Shown: positions 49,842 through 59,476 of the stretch, one piece after another
Position numbering within the stretch: the first letter of the stretch is position 1
Layout: each line of letters starts with the position of its first letter
Origin: Trichomonas tenax
Lineage: Eukaryota > Parabasalia > Trichomonadida > Trichomonadidae
NCBI GenBank assembly: GCA_023091735.1
Contig: JALKBU010000031.1
Coordinates: forward strand, 61,048-125,047
Direction of reading: 5' to 3'
DNA: 64,000 bases
Notes under the pieces: model-generated
Told to the model about the DNA's origin: nothing
Seen by the model: only the letters and a program-made list of their open reading frames with translations
Databases searched by the model: none
Program-made: the position numbers and the translations under genes

Positions 49842-51227
49842 ATGGCTGATGAAACAAGTCTAGATGCGATTCTAGCATCAGATGAGCTTTCTTCAGACAT
49901 TTCCAACGTTGTCAAGCATAAAAATTTCATACAATACTTGATGAAAGCGAATCCGAATTTAATGTTATATATTTCAAAAAAATTTGACAAAATCCGCGAA
50001 ATTATATTCGATGAACGACATAGAGACGTGCGAGAAATAAGGCCTTACCTTGCAATTCTCGAATGCAGTGTTATTGCAGTAAAACGAACACTTATAACAT
50101 CAACAAACTACGTAAATTACATTTTGGAATACCCTAAGAAGATCAAAGTTTATAATCCTCCATCCGTACATATCTATTTCAGCTCGTTACCGTACTTTAT
50201 TCTTGATACGTCAAATGAATTGCTTCCATTCTTTGCCAGCGGTGAATTTTTTGAGTCCATTGTTCAGAACTGTGATATTCAAGAAGCTTTCATGTTCATG
50301 AGAAGTTGTTTGAGCTCAAAAGCAAAATCTTTTCGAAATTTTTTCCACCAAATTAATCTTCCAGCGCTTCTAATCATGTACGTTAACGGTAGTACAGGAA
50401 TGCATCTCAATGTCATCCGCCTTTTCGAACAAATTGTTGATGATTATTCGCGTCAATGTGCCATCGCTGTTACGAATTCAAATATTATAACGCATCTCAT
50501 TGAATCAGCATTCATGTTAAATTGCAGCCAACTCATCGACTTTTTAAACTTTTTGTACATTCAATCATATAAAAACAAAATAATGCCAGAGTGGTTTTCT
50601 ATTGAATTTTTAGTGGACGATAGAATTCCCGAAGTCTGCGACTATCTAATGGGAACCACAAAATTCGATTCAATGTGCAAAGCAAGCGCAAATATTATTA
50701 TCACATATTTACAAGAAAGACATCAACAGTTTCCGAAAGTCATTCACGTCACAGAAAAATTCGTTTCCGATATATTTAAAAACCCAACAAACTCATTCTT
50801 ACATATTACGGCTCTAAAATTCTTAGAATCTTTGAAAAAATTTCCAGAATCATTTGATAAAGTTATAGAAAAGTCTAACTTATGCGTTAGCATTGTTAAC
50901 GCGTATAAAAGAAGGAACACCGACGTCACAGCTTGCTATTGGGGCGTTTTAAGGAAGATCTCAGAAATGATCGATAATCCTATTGGTGTTTCCCAGTCAG
51001 AGTGGAATCTAGTTGTCAATTCAAACCAAAAAGTAGAAAAAATAATTTCAACACCGAGCAAGTACATTACTGTCGATTCAAATGGAGAATACTCGAAATA
51101 CAAACGCATAATACCTCCAAAGAAGTCAAGATTTAACATCAGACTTCCAAATGCAACAGAAGTTTTCGCTGTACTTGTGATTATTTTAGCATATTCCTTA
51201 TATTATCTCAATAACAAAGGAAAATAA
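49842..51227 (+). CDS. Tail-anchored helical (ARM/SAPS-like) membrane protein
   Basis: 461 residues. An acidic N-terminus is followed by ~370 residues of amphipathic helices. The early part (VVKHKNFIQYLMKANPNLML...) resembles the start of SAPS-type PP6-regulatory or ARM solenoids in layout, but no signature is decisive. A single hydrophobic helix at ~437-456 (VFAVLVIILAYSLYYLNNKG) ends just before the C-terminus, so the protein should be tail-anchored with the solenoid in the cytosol. A TGTCAC-type motif (49800-49805) lies ~40 bases before the ATG. Confidence 0.7.
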   Translation: MADETSLDAILASDELSSDISNVVKHKNFIQYLMKANPNLMLYISKKFDKIREIIFDERHRDVREIRPYLAILECSVIAVKRTLITSTNYVNYILEYPKKIKVYNPPSVHIYFSSLPYFILDTSNELLPFFASGEFFESIVQNCDIQEAFMFMRSCLSSKAKSFRNFFHQINLPALLIMYVNGSTGMHLNVIRLFEQIVDDYSRQCAIAVTNSNIITHLIESAFMLNCSQLIDFLNFLYIQSYKNKIMPEWFSIEFLVDDRIPEVCDYLMGTTKFDSMCKASANIIITYLQERHQQFPKVIHVTEKFVSDIFKNPTNSFLHITALKFLESLKKFPESFDKVIEKSNLCVSIVNAYKRRNTDVTACYWGVLRKISEMIDNPIGVSQSEWNLVVNSNQKVEKIISTPSKYITVDSNGEYSKYKRIIPPKKSRFNIRLPNATEVFAVLVIILAYSLYYLNNKGK

Positions 51228-51345
51228 TATCAAAAAAAATATTGTTAATTAAACAAAATTGTATTCATTATCAAAGCAGAATTTTTTATATCAAAATAAA
51301 AAAGTCGAAAATCAAATTAAGTTGTTACAAACAATAGTAATTTAT

Positions 51346-52482
51346 TCAATACATATTATATTTATATACTTCGGCGGCATTGTAAATAAATGCTGCAATA
51401 TTCAAAACACAAGTGAATGTTGTTATAAATGTGACTAATTTGGGATGATTAGTTATGATTTCATTTGCAGCCAATGCAATTGAAATGAAAGATAAGACTG
51501 TTCCGAGAAGATTTTTATAATTTGATAAAAATCTTCCAAAATACTGCCAAAAGTTGGTAAATATAAAGGAAAACAATGAAAATATGGCTTGCTTTGAGAA
51601 AAATGGCAATCTTCCTGAAAAGCAATTAACAAAAACCAAGAATAATAAAACATATCTGGAAATCGTTGTGGAAAAGTCATTTAGATCTGTGAAATTAGAT
51701 ATACTTGAGTAGTAAATTTCTTTAGCAGTAAAGCTTTTGGACCAATTTGCCCATGTTCTAAGAATTTCTCGAATTATAATTGGAGCAATGCAAAATAGTA
51801 AACAAACACTAGATTGTATTATACTTTGCTTAAATCGAGACATGGAGCTTTGAATTAATAATATGATAAAGAACATATATATGAATGGTGAAAAAGCATA
51901 AATAGACAGGGTGAGTCCTATAGGAATGAATGAAAATGCAAATATAATGGAATGCTCTGGTGAAAAGATTCTATATTGGCTCATATAATGAATGAGAAGG
52001 ATCGATAATATCGTGCAAAAAATAAACAAGCCATTTGACGAATAGTATCGTGTGGATTCGACAATCGATTGATTGAAAATGAGATTGATCGATGTTGCAA
52101 GCGAAATAGTGTGATTAACGTTATATGATAGTAATAAAATGTAAATTATTACGGGAACAAATATAGAAAAGAATGCAGAGTACTGCCTCATTGTAACTAT
52201 TCGGTATTGAATGGAATTTGTTGAATTTTCGAAGTATTCTGTTAAATTTACATAAGTAAGATTGAGATATTGACTTCTAAGGAACAATCCATTGTATGAA
52301 TTGCAGGAATGCGACAAGTTAAGTGTGGAAAAGTTAAAATCTGACTGCATTTCGAAAATTTCTAATTTTTTTGGCTTAATTGGATGTGCAATTCGCCAAT
52401 ATCGACTGCAGAATGATAAGTAGCTCAGAATGAGAATGATAAACATGTTTTTGTGTTTAAAACGAAATCTAGGCGCTTCCAT
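51346..52482 (-). CDS. PMT-like GT-C fold membrane protein (degenerate)
   Basis: 378 residues with about nine hydrophobic segments. After the first TM (~13-30) comes a loop with several N-glycosylation sequons (NFS, NLS, NLT, NST). A block near residues 150-180 (VESTRYYSSNGLFIFCTILS) lines up with the 'qSR...D.lllff..l' motif of protein O-mannosyltransferases (PMT, GT39) and relatives, but the key Asp is absent (Asn/Gly). The neighbour at 58265-59476 has the same pattern. Family role: transferring mannose from dolichyl-P-mannose in the ER lumen. Here catalysis is doubtful. Confidence 0.5.
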   Translation of the reverse strand: MEAPRFRFKHKNMFIILILSYLSFCSRYWRIAHPIKPKKLEIFEMQSDFNFSTLNLSHSCNSYNGLFLRSQYLNLTYVNLTEYFENSTNSIQYRIVTMRQYSAFFSIFVPVIIYILLLSYNVNHTISLATSINLIFNQSIVESTRYYSSNGLFIFCTILSILLIHYMSQYRIFSPEHSIIFAFSFIPIGLTLSIYAFSPFIYMFFIILLIQSSMSRFKQSIIQSSVCLLFCIAPIIIREILRTWANWSKSFTAKEIYYSSISNFTDLNDFSTTISRYVLLFLVFVNCFSGRLPFFSKQAIFSLFSFIFTNFWQYFGRFLSNYKNLLGTVLSFISIALAANEIITNHPKLVTFITTFTCVLNIAAFIYNAAEVYKYNMY

Positions 52483-52571
52483 CGAATATCTTTTTCCGAA
52501 AATGAAAAATTCATTAACACAAACAAATCATTTAGTAAAGTGATTGATTTTAAACAATAAAACAATAATAA

Positions 52572-54704
52572 TTAGACTTCGTCTTGGCTTTCATCATCTT
52601 TCTTCTCTTCTGGTTCTTGCTTGGAAAGAATAATCTCTGGAACGATGTTTTCTTCTTCATGAGATTCTAATTTAGATTCTTGTGCTTCAGCACTTTCTTC
52701 CTTGTTTTCTGTTTCTTCATTCTTCTGTTCTTCTGTAACATCTTCCTTCATTTCTATACCTTCGTTATGTGTTTCTTCTGAATTTTCTGGTTCTTTTTCT
52801 TCTCCTTTAGCATCTTCTTTGACTTCCTCTTCTTCGCAAAGATTTTCTTTCTTCTCTTCATTAGCAGTGTTCTGATTTTCAATGACTTCTTTCTTTTCTT
52901 CCTCTTCATGATTAGAAGATTCTTTCTTCTCTTCTTCTTCAGTTGTAACTACGGCCTCTTGATTTTCATTGATTGTTTCTTTCTTTTCCTCTTCTGTAGA
53001 AGGTCTATTATTTTCATTCTCAACATTAGTTACTGGCTGATTAGATTCTTCATGATGAGACTCTTCTTCATCTTCGGCCTTAACATCTTCAACAGCCTTT
53101 GGCGCTTCCTCAGGAGATTCTTTCTTGTCTTCTTCTTTGTTTTCTGCACCTTGTGGCTGAAGAGTTTCCTTCTTCTCCTCTTCTTCATTTGTGATCTCCT
53201 TCTTTCCTCCATTTTCAGTGCTTACTTCTTCAATTACGGCTTCCTTCTTCTCCTCTTCCTCATTAGTAACTTCCTTCTGATCCTCTTTCTCATTGTCTAT
53301 TTCCTTCTTTTCTTCTTCATTTGCAATCTCTTTCTTTTCCTCTTCCTCATTGGCAGTTTCTTTCTTTTCCTCTTCTTCGGGTTTCGATTCAATTGCTTCT
53401 TCTTCTTCAACGAAAGAGTTCCTCTTGTGAGGTGCACGTGGTGATGGGAAGAAGTGAAGTTCTCTCCTGAACTCCTCTTCCTTTTCAGCCATTTCAGAAT
53501 CATCTTCCACCATAACGATTGACTTAATAACTGGAGACAATGGAGCAACCAAATGATTATCCTCGTATTTATCCTTAACAGGACTTGTGATCCTCTTTGG
53601 AATCTTTGATTTGGCCTTTTGTGCCTTGCGGGCAAGGTCCATTGCCTTATGAGGACTTGCGATGACAGACGCAGCCTCAAATATGTCAGCAGGCGACTTT
53701 GTTGTGTCGATGAGATCGACATTTTCTGTAGAAATTGGGATTATCTCTGTTTCACCAAATTCTTCCTCTTCTTGGAGCTGTGTATCAATGCAGAGTTCTA
53801 ATTCGTTTTGATTCTCATCCTGCTTGCTTGGTGTCGCGAGTAAATCGATTTCATCAGTGAGCATTCCATGACTCTCCATCATTGTTGTGATTTCGATCTG
53901 TGTTTCGCGGCGCTGTTCAGGAGAATTGTAAATATCGTTAGCTTTGAGATAATCTTTTGGTGATAAATGTTTGTTGAATGCTTTCTTGAATGGACTGATT
54001 TCCTCTGGAGGAGGCTCAATGTGGAACTTTGACGGTGAAAGATAAGGAGAATAATCAATTTTCTTTGGTGATTTCATGATTTCTTGAACAACAACTTCCT
54101 TATTGTCCAAACCCATTTCAGACTTAACTTCGTTAACTTGCTTTGCGAATCCTTCGATAATTGTTGTCGTTTGATTGATTTTAATCTGTGATACATCTAA
54201 TTTTTCGCCAGTTTCAGGATCTATTTCGATTTCAGATTCACCTCTAATGATAACAAGAGGATCTATAGATTTAATCGTGTATCCACCGTATAAATATTCT
54301 TGAATAAGTGGTAAAAACTTCTTTCCTTGTTCTCTCTCTTCATTTGACACGGAAACGCCGTCAATGCTCTGTATTTGGGTTCCTATGGTGCACATGAGCA
54401 TGAGCCTGTAGAAAGTTTGCTTCGTTATCGGTGAATCATCCAAACTAATGTATTCAATTGAAGGTCTTAATGGTGCAGATTGAACATTTTGGATAAGTGT
54501 ATTTCTCGCATCAATGCTCGCGAGTTTGCTGAACCTTTCTAAGAAAGAAAAGTCTTTGAGAGTTGAATTAGAAACATCAATGTGGATAGAACTCAACGGA
54601 ATGAATGCAAGCTTGATACTTCGACGCTTGATTTCTTTGGGTTTCTGCATCGGAGACTTATCTCCGGGTTGTGCAAAGATTTTGGTTGGTGTTTTAACTT
54701 TCAT
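52572..54704 (-). CDS. LRR plus EEKKE-repeat acidic protein
   Basis: I start at the ATG at 54704 (MKVKTPTKIFAQPGDKSP), giving 710 residues; a longer frame upstream opens only with TTG. Residues ~30-130 contain leucine-rich repeat-like strands (SSIHIDVSNSTLKDFSFLER, IEYISLDDSPITKQTF). The middle is polar with SPxK/SPxR-type and KSP sites that look like kinase targets. From ~440 to the end is an extreme Glu/Lys-rich region with many EEEEKKE and NEEEEKKE units and ~30% Glu. The architecture recalls LRR proteins of basal bodies and flagella, but this is not proven. The antisense of the Glu/Lys-rich part gives a spurious Phe/Leu ORF. Confidence 0.7.
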   Translation of the reverse strand: MKVKTPTKIFAQPGDKSPMQKPKEIKRRSIKLAFIPLSSIHIDVSNSTLKDFSFLERFSKLASIDARNTLIQNVQSAPLRPSIEYISLDDSPITKQTFYRLMLMCTIGTQIQSIDGVSVSNEEREQGKKFLPLIQEYLYGGYTIKSIDPLVIIRGESEIEIDPETGEKLDVSQIKINQTTTIIEGFAKQVNEVKSEMGLDNKEVVVQEIMKSPKKIDYSPYLSPSKFHIEPPPEEISPFKKAFNKHLSPKDYLKANDIYNSPEQRRETQIEITTMMESHGMLTDEIDLLATPSKQDENQNELELCIDTQLQEEEEFGETEIIPISTENVDLIDTTKSPADIFEAASVIASPHKAMDLARKAQKAKSKIPKRITSPVKDKYEDNHLVAPLSPVIKSIVMVEDDSEMAEKEEEFRRELHFFPSPRAPHKRNSFVEEEEAIESKPEEEEKKETANEEEEKKEIANEEEKKEIDNEKEDQKEVTNEEEEKKEAVIEEVSTENGGKKEITNEEEEKKETLQPQGAENKEEDKKESPEEAPKAVEDVKAEDEEESHHEESNQPVTNVENENNRPSTEEEKKETINENQEAVVTTEEEEKKESSNHEEEEKKEVIENQNTANEEKKENLCEEEEVKEDAKGEEKEPENSEETHNEGIEMKEDVTEEQKNEETENKEESAEAQESKLESHEEENIVPEIILSKQEPEEKKDDESQDEV

Positions 54705-55059
54705 TGAAAAAAATTGCCGTTTACAATTTATCGAAGTTTGTAATTTGACATTGTAAAAAATAATTGGCAAAAAATATTTGTCTTGTCAAATATCAAATTT
54801 CTCCAAATAATCAATTAAATATCTACTTCTTCACCAATCCATTGACCACAATCATTATTCTATGCTATTTCTTAAAAATTATTTTGCAAATATATGCATC
54901 TTTTTGAAAATATCTTTCAAACAATAGCTTGATTTTGTTAATTTTGCAAACGCAAATCTTCTTTTTCATTTGGGGTATATTCATATAGATTATAAGTAAG
55001 ATTAACTCAAATTTATAAAACTTTATATTTTATTTAAAACTCTATCTAACATTCAACAT
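54705..55059. other. Intergenic spacer, no gene seen
   Basis: AT-rich 355 bp between two minus-strand genes. It has one TTTGACATTG element ~40 bases upstream of the gene starting at 54704. Confidence 0.6.
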
Positions 55060-56706
55060 CTATTTGCGTCCGTTATATTTTTGTTTGTTAAACTCTTTCT
55101 GACCTCCCTTTTTATTTTTTATTTCCCGAACGGACCTAGAAATATTTTTAGCATCTTTGCTAATCAACTCTGTCTTTTCATTCTCTTGAGACTGACTCTT
55201 GCGTGGTTTTGGCTTAGGAACACTCTCATCTTTGCTTTTCTCCTCAGTATTTGAATTAAAGAACTTTGCTTTCATTGCCAAAAGCTTGCTCTCGAAAGGA
55301 TCAGCTTCTGCCTTATTTGGAGTTTGTTTTTCATTCTCGATTTGATCTAATGATTTCTTTGGTGTTGATTTATGCTTGCTTTCATGTTCAATTTGATCGA
55401 GTGTCTTCTTCTTTGGTGTTTCTTTTTGTTTATTCTCTTTTTCAATTTGATCTAACGTCTCCTTCAGTGTTGATCTTTGCTGCATTTCTTCTTCAATCTC
55501 ATCTAATGTTTTCCTTGGTGTTGACTTTTGAATATTCTCTTGTTCTATTTGATCAAGTGTCCTCTTTGGCGTTGAAGGTGCCTCTTTCTTATCTTCGGCG
55601 AAAAGCTTCTTTGATGATTTATGCTTCCTGTGTTTCTTATTATCAAGATCTTCGATGGAACGCTTTGCTGCTTGAGGCTTTGGAAGAACATGCTCCTTCT
55701 TTGGCTCTTCAGCACTCTTATTCTTTAATGTATTTTCACGAATCTCTAGTGCCTTTTCACGCTTAATTAACTCTTCTTCCTTGTGCTTTAATTCTGCTTT
55801 CTCGGCTTTCAAGTCATTGAGTTTTTGATTGAGCTGCTTTTGGAACTGTTTTTGAAGTTTTTTGTATATCTCATCATATATCTTCTTATACTGTCCATTT
55901 TCTTTATCATTCTTGTTATTGTTTTGATTCTTCTGCTTTGGTTTTGTTTCTTTGACTGGAACTTCTTCCTCTGGCGCAGCAACAGTGAGTTCTTCTGGCG
56001 CAGCATCTGGATCTTCTTCTTCCTCTTTTAGTTCTTCTTTTTTAACATCTGTTGGCTTCTCATCATCGCTGTAGTATTCTGAGTAATAGTATTCATCGGA
56101 TTGTTTCTTTGGTGGCTTTTTGTCGTCTTCATCAGAATAATATTCATATTCTTGATCATTTTTCTTTTCTTCTACGGACATTTGATCTGTGTCATAATCA
56201 TTGTCGGCACCAGTAATGATTTTGGGTTTTGATTGAGGTTCTTTATTTTCAACTTCAGAATATTCGGAAGTAGACTCTGATTTCTTGTTCACTTGTTGAT
56301 TTATCTGTTTTAATTGCATATCGAGTGATGTTGCTTGTGGTTTTGTTGGAATGCTCGATTTTGTATTTTTTGTATAATCAATAACCAAATCAATCACTTG
56401 GTTACCTTTTGGAGGTTGGTTCTTTGGTGTTTCATCATCAGAACTTGAATAAGACTCATGATCTGAAGAATGCATACTTTTATTCCTCGTTTGAACAGGA
56501 ACATCATCAGAATCACTGCTGCTGTCAAACTTTTTGCTCTTCTTTACTACAGGAGCCTTGATAACTGGATGATCAGAATAATCAGAATCGTAATCATAGC
56601 CATTTACCGCTTTGATGAACTTTGGCTGATTCTGTTTCGGTTTTGGATACTCATCGTCACTGTAAGAGGAATCGCTGCCGCTATTCGCAACCTTAACACG
56701 AGACAT
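55060..56706 (-). CDS. Charged coiled-coil protein with five TLDQIE repeats
   Basis: I start at ATG 56706 (MSRVKVANSGSDSSYSDDEY), giving 548 residues; the frame extends upstream only from a TTG. The first half is rich in Ser/Asp/Glu/Lys with SSDSDD-type clusters, likely casein-kinase-2-type sites. A coiled coil lies at ~275-345. Then five near-tandem units of ~17-18 residues follow, each with TLDQIE or a one-residue variant (TLDEIE, SLDQIE) and a TPxK-like spacer (~355-445). The C-terminus is basic. No catalytic domain is visible. The repeat could be a multivalent binding or phosphorylation platform. Confidence 0.75.
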   Translation of the reverse strand: MSRVKVANSGSDSSYSDDEYPKPKQNQPKFIKAVNGYDYDSDYSDHPVIKAPVVKKSKKFDSSSDSDDVPVQTRNKSMHSSDHESYSSSDDETPKNQPPKGNQVIDLVIDYTKNTKSSIPTKPQATSLDMQLKQINQQVNKKSESTSEYSEVENKEPQSKPKIITGADNDYDTDQMSVEEKKNDQEYEYYSDEDDKKPPKKQSDEYYYSEYYSDDEKPTDVKKEELKEEEEDPDAAPEELTVAAPEEEVPVKETKPKQKNQNNNKNDKENGQYKKIYDEIYKKLQKQFQKQLNQKLNDLKAEKAELKHKEEELIKREKALEIRENTLKNKSAEEPKKEHVLPKPQAAKRSIEDLDNKKHRKHKSSKKLFAEDKKEAPSTPKRTLDQIEQENIQKSTPRKTLDEIEEEMQQRSTLKETLDQIEKENKQKETPKKKTLDQIEHESKHKSTPKKSLDQIENEKQTPNKAEADPFESKLLAMKAKFFNSNTEEKSKDESVPKPKPRKSQSQENEKTELISKDAKNISRSVREIKNKKGGQKEFNKQKYNGRK

Positions 56707-56761
56707 TCCAAAAATGCCTTTCTTGGACCCTTTAAGAATATTCAAAGCCCTAAAAAGTAAA

Positions 56762-57082
56762 ATGGAAATTCAAGTCAAGAATCTTCAACGTCTACTAAAT
56801 GGTTTAGTAACAGTCACAACAATTCAAGGCCGTTTGTTCCAAGGTATACTGATGAACTACGATGAACACATGAACCTTGTCCTTCGACAAGTCGACGAAA
56901 TTATCAAAGAAGGCCAGGAAGGGGAACCAAACCATTTAGGTCTTATGGTTATACGTGGATGCAATGTGTCAACAGTAGAAGCGTCACAATTACCAGAAAT
57001 ACAAATTCGCGAATTGAAATCTAATAAATTGCAAATTGGAGTCGGAACAGTGAAAGCAATTGGTCGCGGATATACGAGCTAA
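56762..57082 (+). CDS. Sm/LSm protein (SmB-like)
   Basis: 106 residues from the ATG at 56762; an upstream ATG at 56714 would add 16 residues that overlap the divergent gene's promoter. The Sm fold is clear: LLNGLVTVTTIQGRLFQGILMNYDEHMNLVL (Sm1 with Gly and DxHMN), then HLGLMVIRGCNVSTVE (Sm2 with the IRG motif). The DEHMN and LGL-RG features and the Gly-Arg-containing C-tail fit SmB best, but the tail is short. It would be part of a spliceosomal snRNP ring. Divergent from the charged repeat gene, starts 55 bp apart. Confidence 0.8.
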   Translation: MEIQVKNLQRLLNGLVTVTTIQGRLFQGILMNYDEHMNLVLRQVDEIIKEGQEGEPNHLGLMVIRGCNVSTVEASQLPEIQIRELKSNKLQIGVGTVKAIGRGYTS

Positions 57083-57452
57083 CGATGTTTTACTTTATAA
57101 TACTTAGATTTATATTAAGTCGAAAGATATAATTATGACATTGATTTTTTTATTATTGATTTCCTATCATGTGTATCATCTCAACGCTTTTTTAGTGATA
57201 TATCCGCTTTACAAAGTGAAATGGTCAATGGGAAAAAATCAGTCAGAACCAATTTCATATTTCATGTGATGTCTTCGATTTAATTTATTGATCCTCTCCT
57301 GTTTATTAATAAAGTCGTTGTTTAAAATCGACAAAAATTAATTTCATTCAAATTTCTCTATCGAATAAAGCAATAACATAGATATTGAAAATATGATACA
57401 TAGTCTGCATATATAATATACTAACAAATGTTTTATACAAATAAGAAAAAAT
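57083..57452. other. Convergent 3' intergenic region, no gene seen
   Basis: 370 bp of AT-rich sequence between converging genes; no feature recognised. Confidence 0.6.
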
Positions 57453-58073
57453 CTATAATTCACTAATAATATCAGCTAAAAAGATGTGATCATTCATAAC
57501 ATATGTCAAATTACCATCCATGCCAATGATTAATGATCGTGTGAACTTCATGGTCAGTTCATCATCAGTAGAAGAGTGTCCATGAAGAACAACACCATAA
57601 AATCCAGGCGATATATTAGAGTTAAACAGAGAATTCGGAAGCCAATGTATTCCATTCGGAAACATACCCTGTTGTGCTTCAATAATATTATTTGGTTCTG
57701 TAACGTATCGATCATCTGTTGAATTTAAGTGATTTCTAGAGTAATTTTCGCGTAAGTAAGAGAGTAATGGTGATGATTTCTTTGCATCTTCAACTGTTAA
57801 TGAAAATATGGCAGATGGAGCATAAAACTTCTTCAAATCTGCATCAGGCTTGTTGTAACTTAATAAAAATTCTTGTACAAACCTATTTGTAGGGAATTCA
57901 TCAGGATTTATCGTTATGGTTTCAAACCTGTCGATTGATGCTTGTGAAACAGGAACCATGTTCTGCAGAGGACCTCCGTGTAAGTGTACATTAAATCCTT
58001 CTTCGCCGTACCATGAATTTGGTCGCGGAACATAATCTTTTTCCTGATTGAAATTGGTTTGATTTTGATTCAT
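57453..58073 (-). CDS. NXF/Mex67-type NTF2-like domain protein
   Basis: 206 residues. The N-terminal ~60 is polar. Residues ~65-205 match the NTF2-like fold of mRNA-export receptors: FVQEFLLSYNKPDADLKKFYAPSAIFSLT, then FYGVVLHG...., and the terminal 'MKFTRSLIIG..GNLTYVMNDHIFL', which parallels the 'F.RtFi..p....l.ivND.lf' motif of NXF1/TAP. NXF1 pairs with p15 through this domain and binds FG-nucleoporins. LRR and UBA domains are missing, so this is either a stripped-down export receptor, a regulatory paralog, or a p15-like partner. Confidence 0.65.
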   Translation of the reverse strand: MNQNQTNFNQEKDYVPRPNSWYGEEGFNVHLHGGPLQNMVPVSQASIDRFETITINPDEFPTNRFVQEFLLSYNKPDADLKKFYAPSAIFSLTVEDAKKSSPLLSYLRENYSRNHLNSTDDRYVTEPNNIIEAQQGMFPNGIHWLPNSLFNSNISPGFYGVVLHGHSSTDDELTMKFTRSLIIGMDGNLTYVMNDHIFLADIISEL

Positions 58074-58076
58074 TTT

Positions 58077-58081
58077 AATGA
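58077..58081 (-). promoter_or_regulatory. Candidate Initiator (TCATT)
   Basis: TCATT on the minus strand, start base 6 nt before the ATG at 58073 (TTCATTAAAATG). Fits the TCAYW consensus and short leader. Confidence 0.35.
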
Positions 58082-58264
58082 AGTCAAAAAATTAAGAGAA
58101 TTTCTATATCATCCTGATTTAATAATCAAGCACCTGAAAATTCTTCATTTTGACTACAAATCATTTATCAAATCATCTAAAACAGCTTTGAACTTTTGTA
58201 ATAGATACAAATAGCATCAAAAACACTTTGCTAGATCATAAAGAGGAATTCAAACAGATATTTA

Positions 58265-59476
58265 TTAAATTGACCAAACATTGATCCAAGTATCATAAAG
58301 TTCGCTTGTCTCTATTCCATATATCCATGGAAAGTATATAATGTAGAATCCAAGCGATAATAATATTGATATTAGACACCAGAAATGCCTAGATAAAGAT
58401 TGAATATTTTGAAGACTTGCTCCTAAACTTATAATCCCAATTAAAGAAGCAATATGGTAACTCGAAGCTTCCATTGGTTTCATCATCCATATGAGGAGTA
58501 AAATAAAAAAGTAAAATTTCGAGAGTGTATTCTTTCTACCCAAAATAGCAGCAATTATCGTTATCCAAGAAAGTATAGGTGACATCATTGAGACTATTTT
58601 CATGTTCTCGTCTACGTATATTCTTTCTGGTTTTAAGATTCCAAGCGGCCAACGGATTATATCGGATATATGGCTATTATTACTGAACACACTCTTCTGA
58701 AATTCCATAAGGATGATACCCAATCGATTTGAAATGGGCACGTTCGAATCTTTTAAAGCGTCTGATTCTGAAAAAAATATTTTTAAACTCATTTCACCAA
58801 TGAAATATACTGGAAGAAGCGAAATAAGATCTTTCGAAAGTTTCTTTCTATTCGTTGACATTAATATTAAGAATAAAACGATTGATATTCCTAAATAATC
58901 GTTGAACATTGCAAACGCTGCACAGAGGGTTTGTGCTTGTTGTAAAAGGGGATGCCTTGAATGTTTTTCGAGTGAATTTAAGAAAATCACAAGTGAACAG
59001 AAAAAAATGAAAAGCGAATGATAACTATAAACTCTTGACCAAACGACTAAACATGGATCAAGTGACAGTAACACTCCTAAAGAAGCGGCGACATAATAGT
59101 CATATCCGTATAAATGTAATGATGCGGTCACTAAAACTGGAGAGAAGCAACCAATTAACGCTGAAACTGATCTTAAATATCGTTGCATTATGAGAACTCG
59201 CTCTGGTTTGTTATTTGTTAAAATAAAATACAAAAAAAATAAACAAAATCGACCTGACATTGGTTTTCCATCAAAAGGAATAAAACCTTTCGCTATTAAT
59301 TGAAAATTTCTGTATAGTTCAGATTCTATATCGAATTCTGGTTGAGATTTACCAATGAAATATAATCTCGTTAAAGCTGCAATCGAGAAAACGATAAAGA
59401 GGAGCCTTTTCTGTGTAACAGTGAACAATGACTGATTCTGAATTTTCTGTTTCTTCCGATTTTGCGATTGTTTCAT
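58265..59476 (-). CDS. PMT-like GT-C fold membrane protein (degenerate)
   Basis: 403 residues, ~9 TM segments. After the first TM a loop (FDIESELYRNFQLIAKGFIPFDGKPMSG) occupies the place of the PMT 'DE...HPPLgK' loop but lacks that motif. Residues ~105-165 (LRSVSALIGCFSPVLVTASL; ALSLDPCLVVWSR-like; SLFIFFCSLVIFLN) closely follow the PMT (GT39) pattern 'RlpSalfg...vplvy', 'lDP.LVvqSR', '..lllFF.ll'. Like its counterpart at 51346-52482, the Asp usually found in the last block is replaced (YHS). It may be an inactive or divergent dolichol-phosphate-mannose mannosyltransferase relative. Confidence 0.6.
   Translation of the reverse strand: MKQSQNRKKQKIQNQSLFTVTQKRLLFIVFSIAALTRLYFIGKSQPEFDIESELYRNFQLIAKGFIPFDGKPMSGRFCLFFLYFILTNNKPERVLIMQRYLRSVSALIGCFSPVLVTASLHLYGYDYYVAASLGVLLSLDPCLVVWSRVYSYHSLFIFFCSLVIFLNSLEKHSRHPLLQQAQTLCAAFAMFNDYLGISIVLFLILMSTNRKKLSKDLISLLPVYFIGEMSLKIFFSESDALKDSNVPISNRLGIILMEFQKSVFSNNSHISDIIRWPLGILKPERIYVDENMKIVSMMSPILSWITIIAAILGRKNTLSKFYFFILLLIWMMKPMEASSYHIASLIGIISLGASLQNIQSLSRHFWCLISILLSLGFYIIYFPWIYGIETSELYDTWINVWSI

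Noticed and set aside
52908..53444. Plus-strand ORF of 178 codons rich in Phe and Leu
   Set aside because: It is the antisense of the Glu/Lys-rich tail of the minus-strand LRR protein (GAA/AAG codons read in reverse give TTC/CTT).
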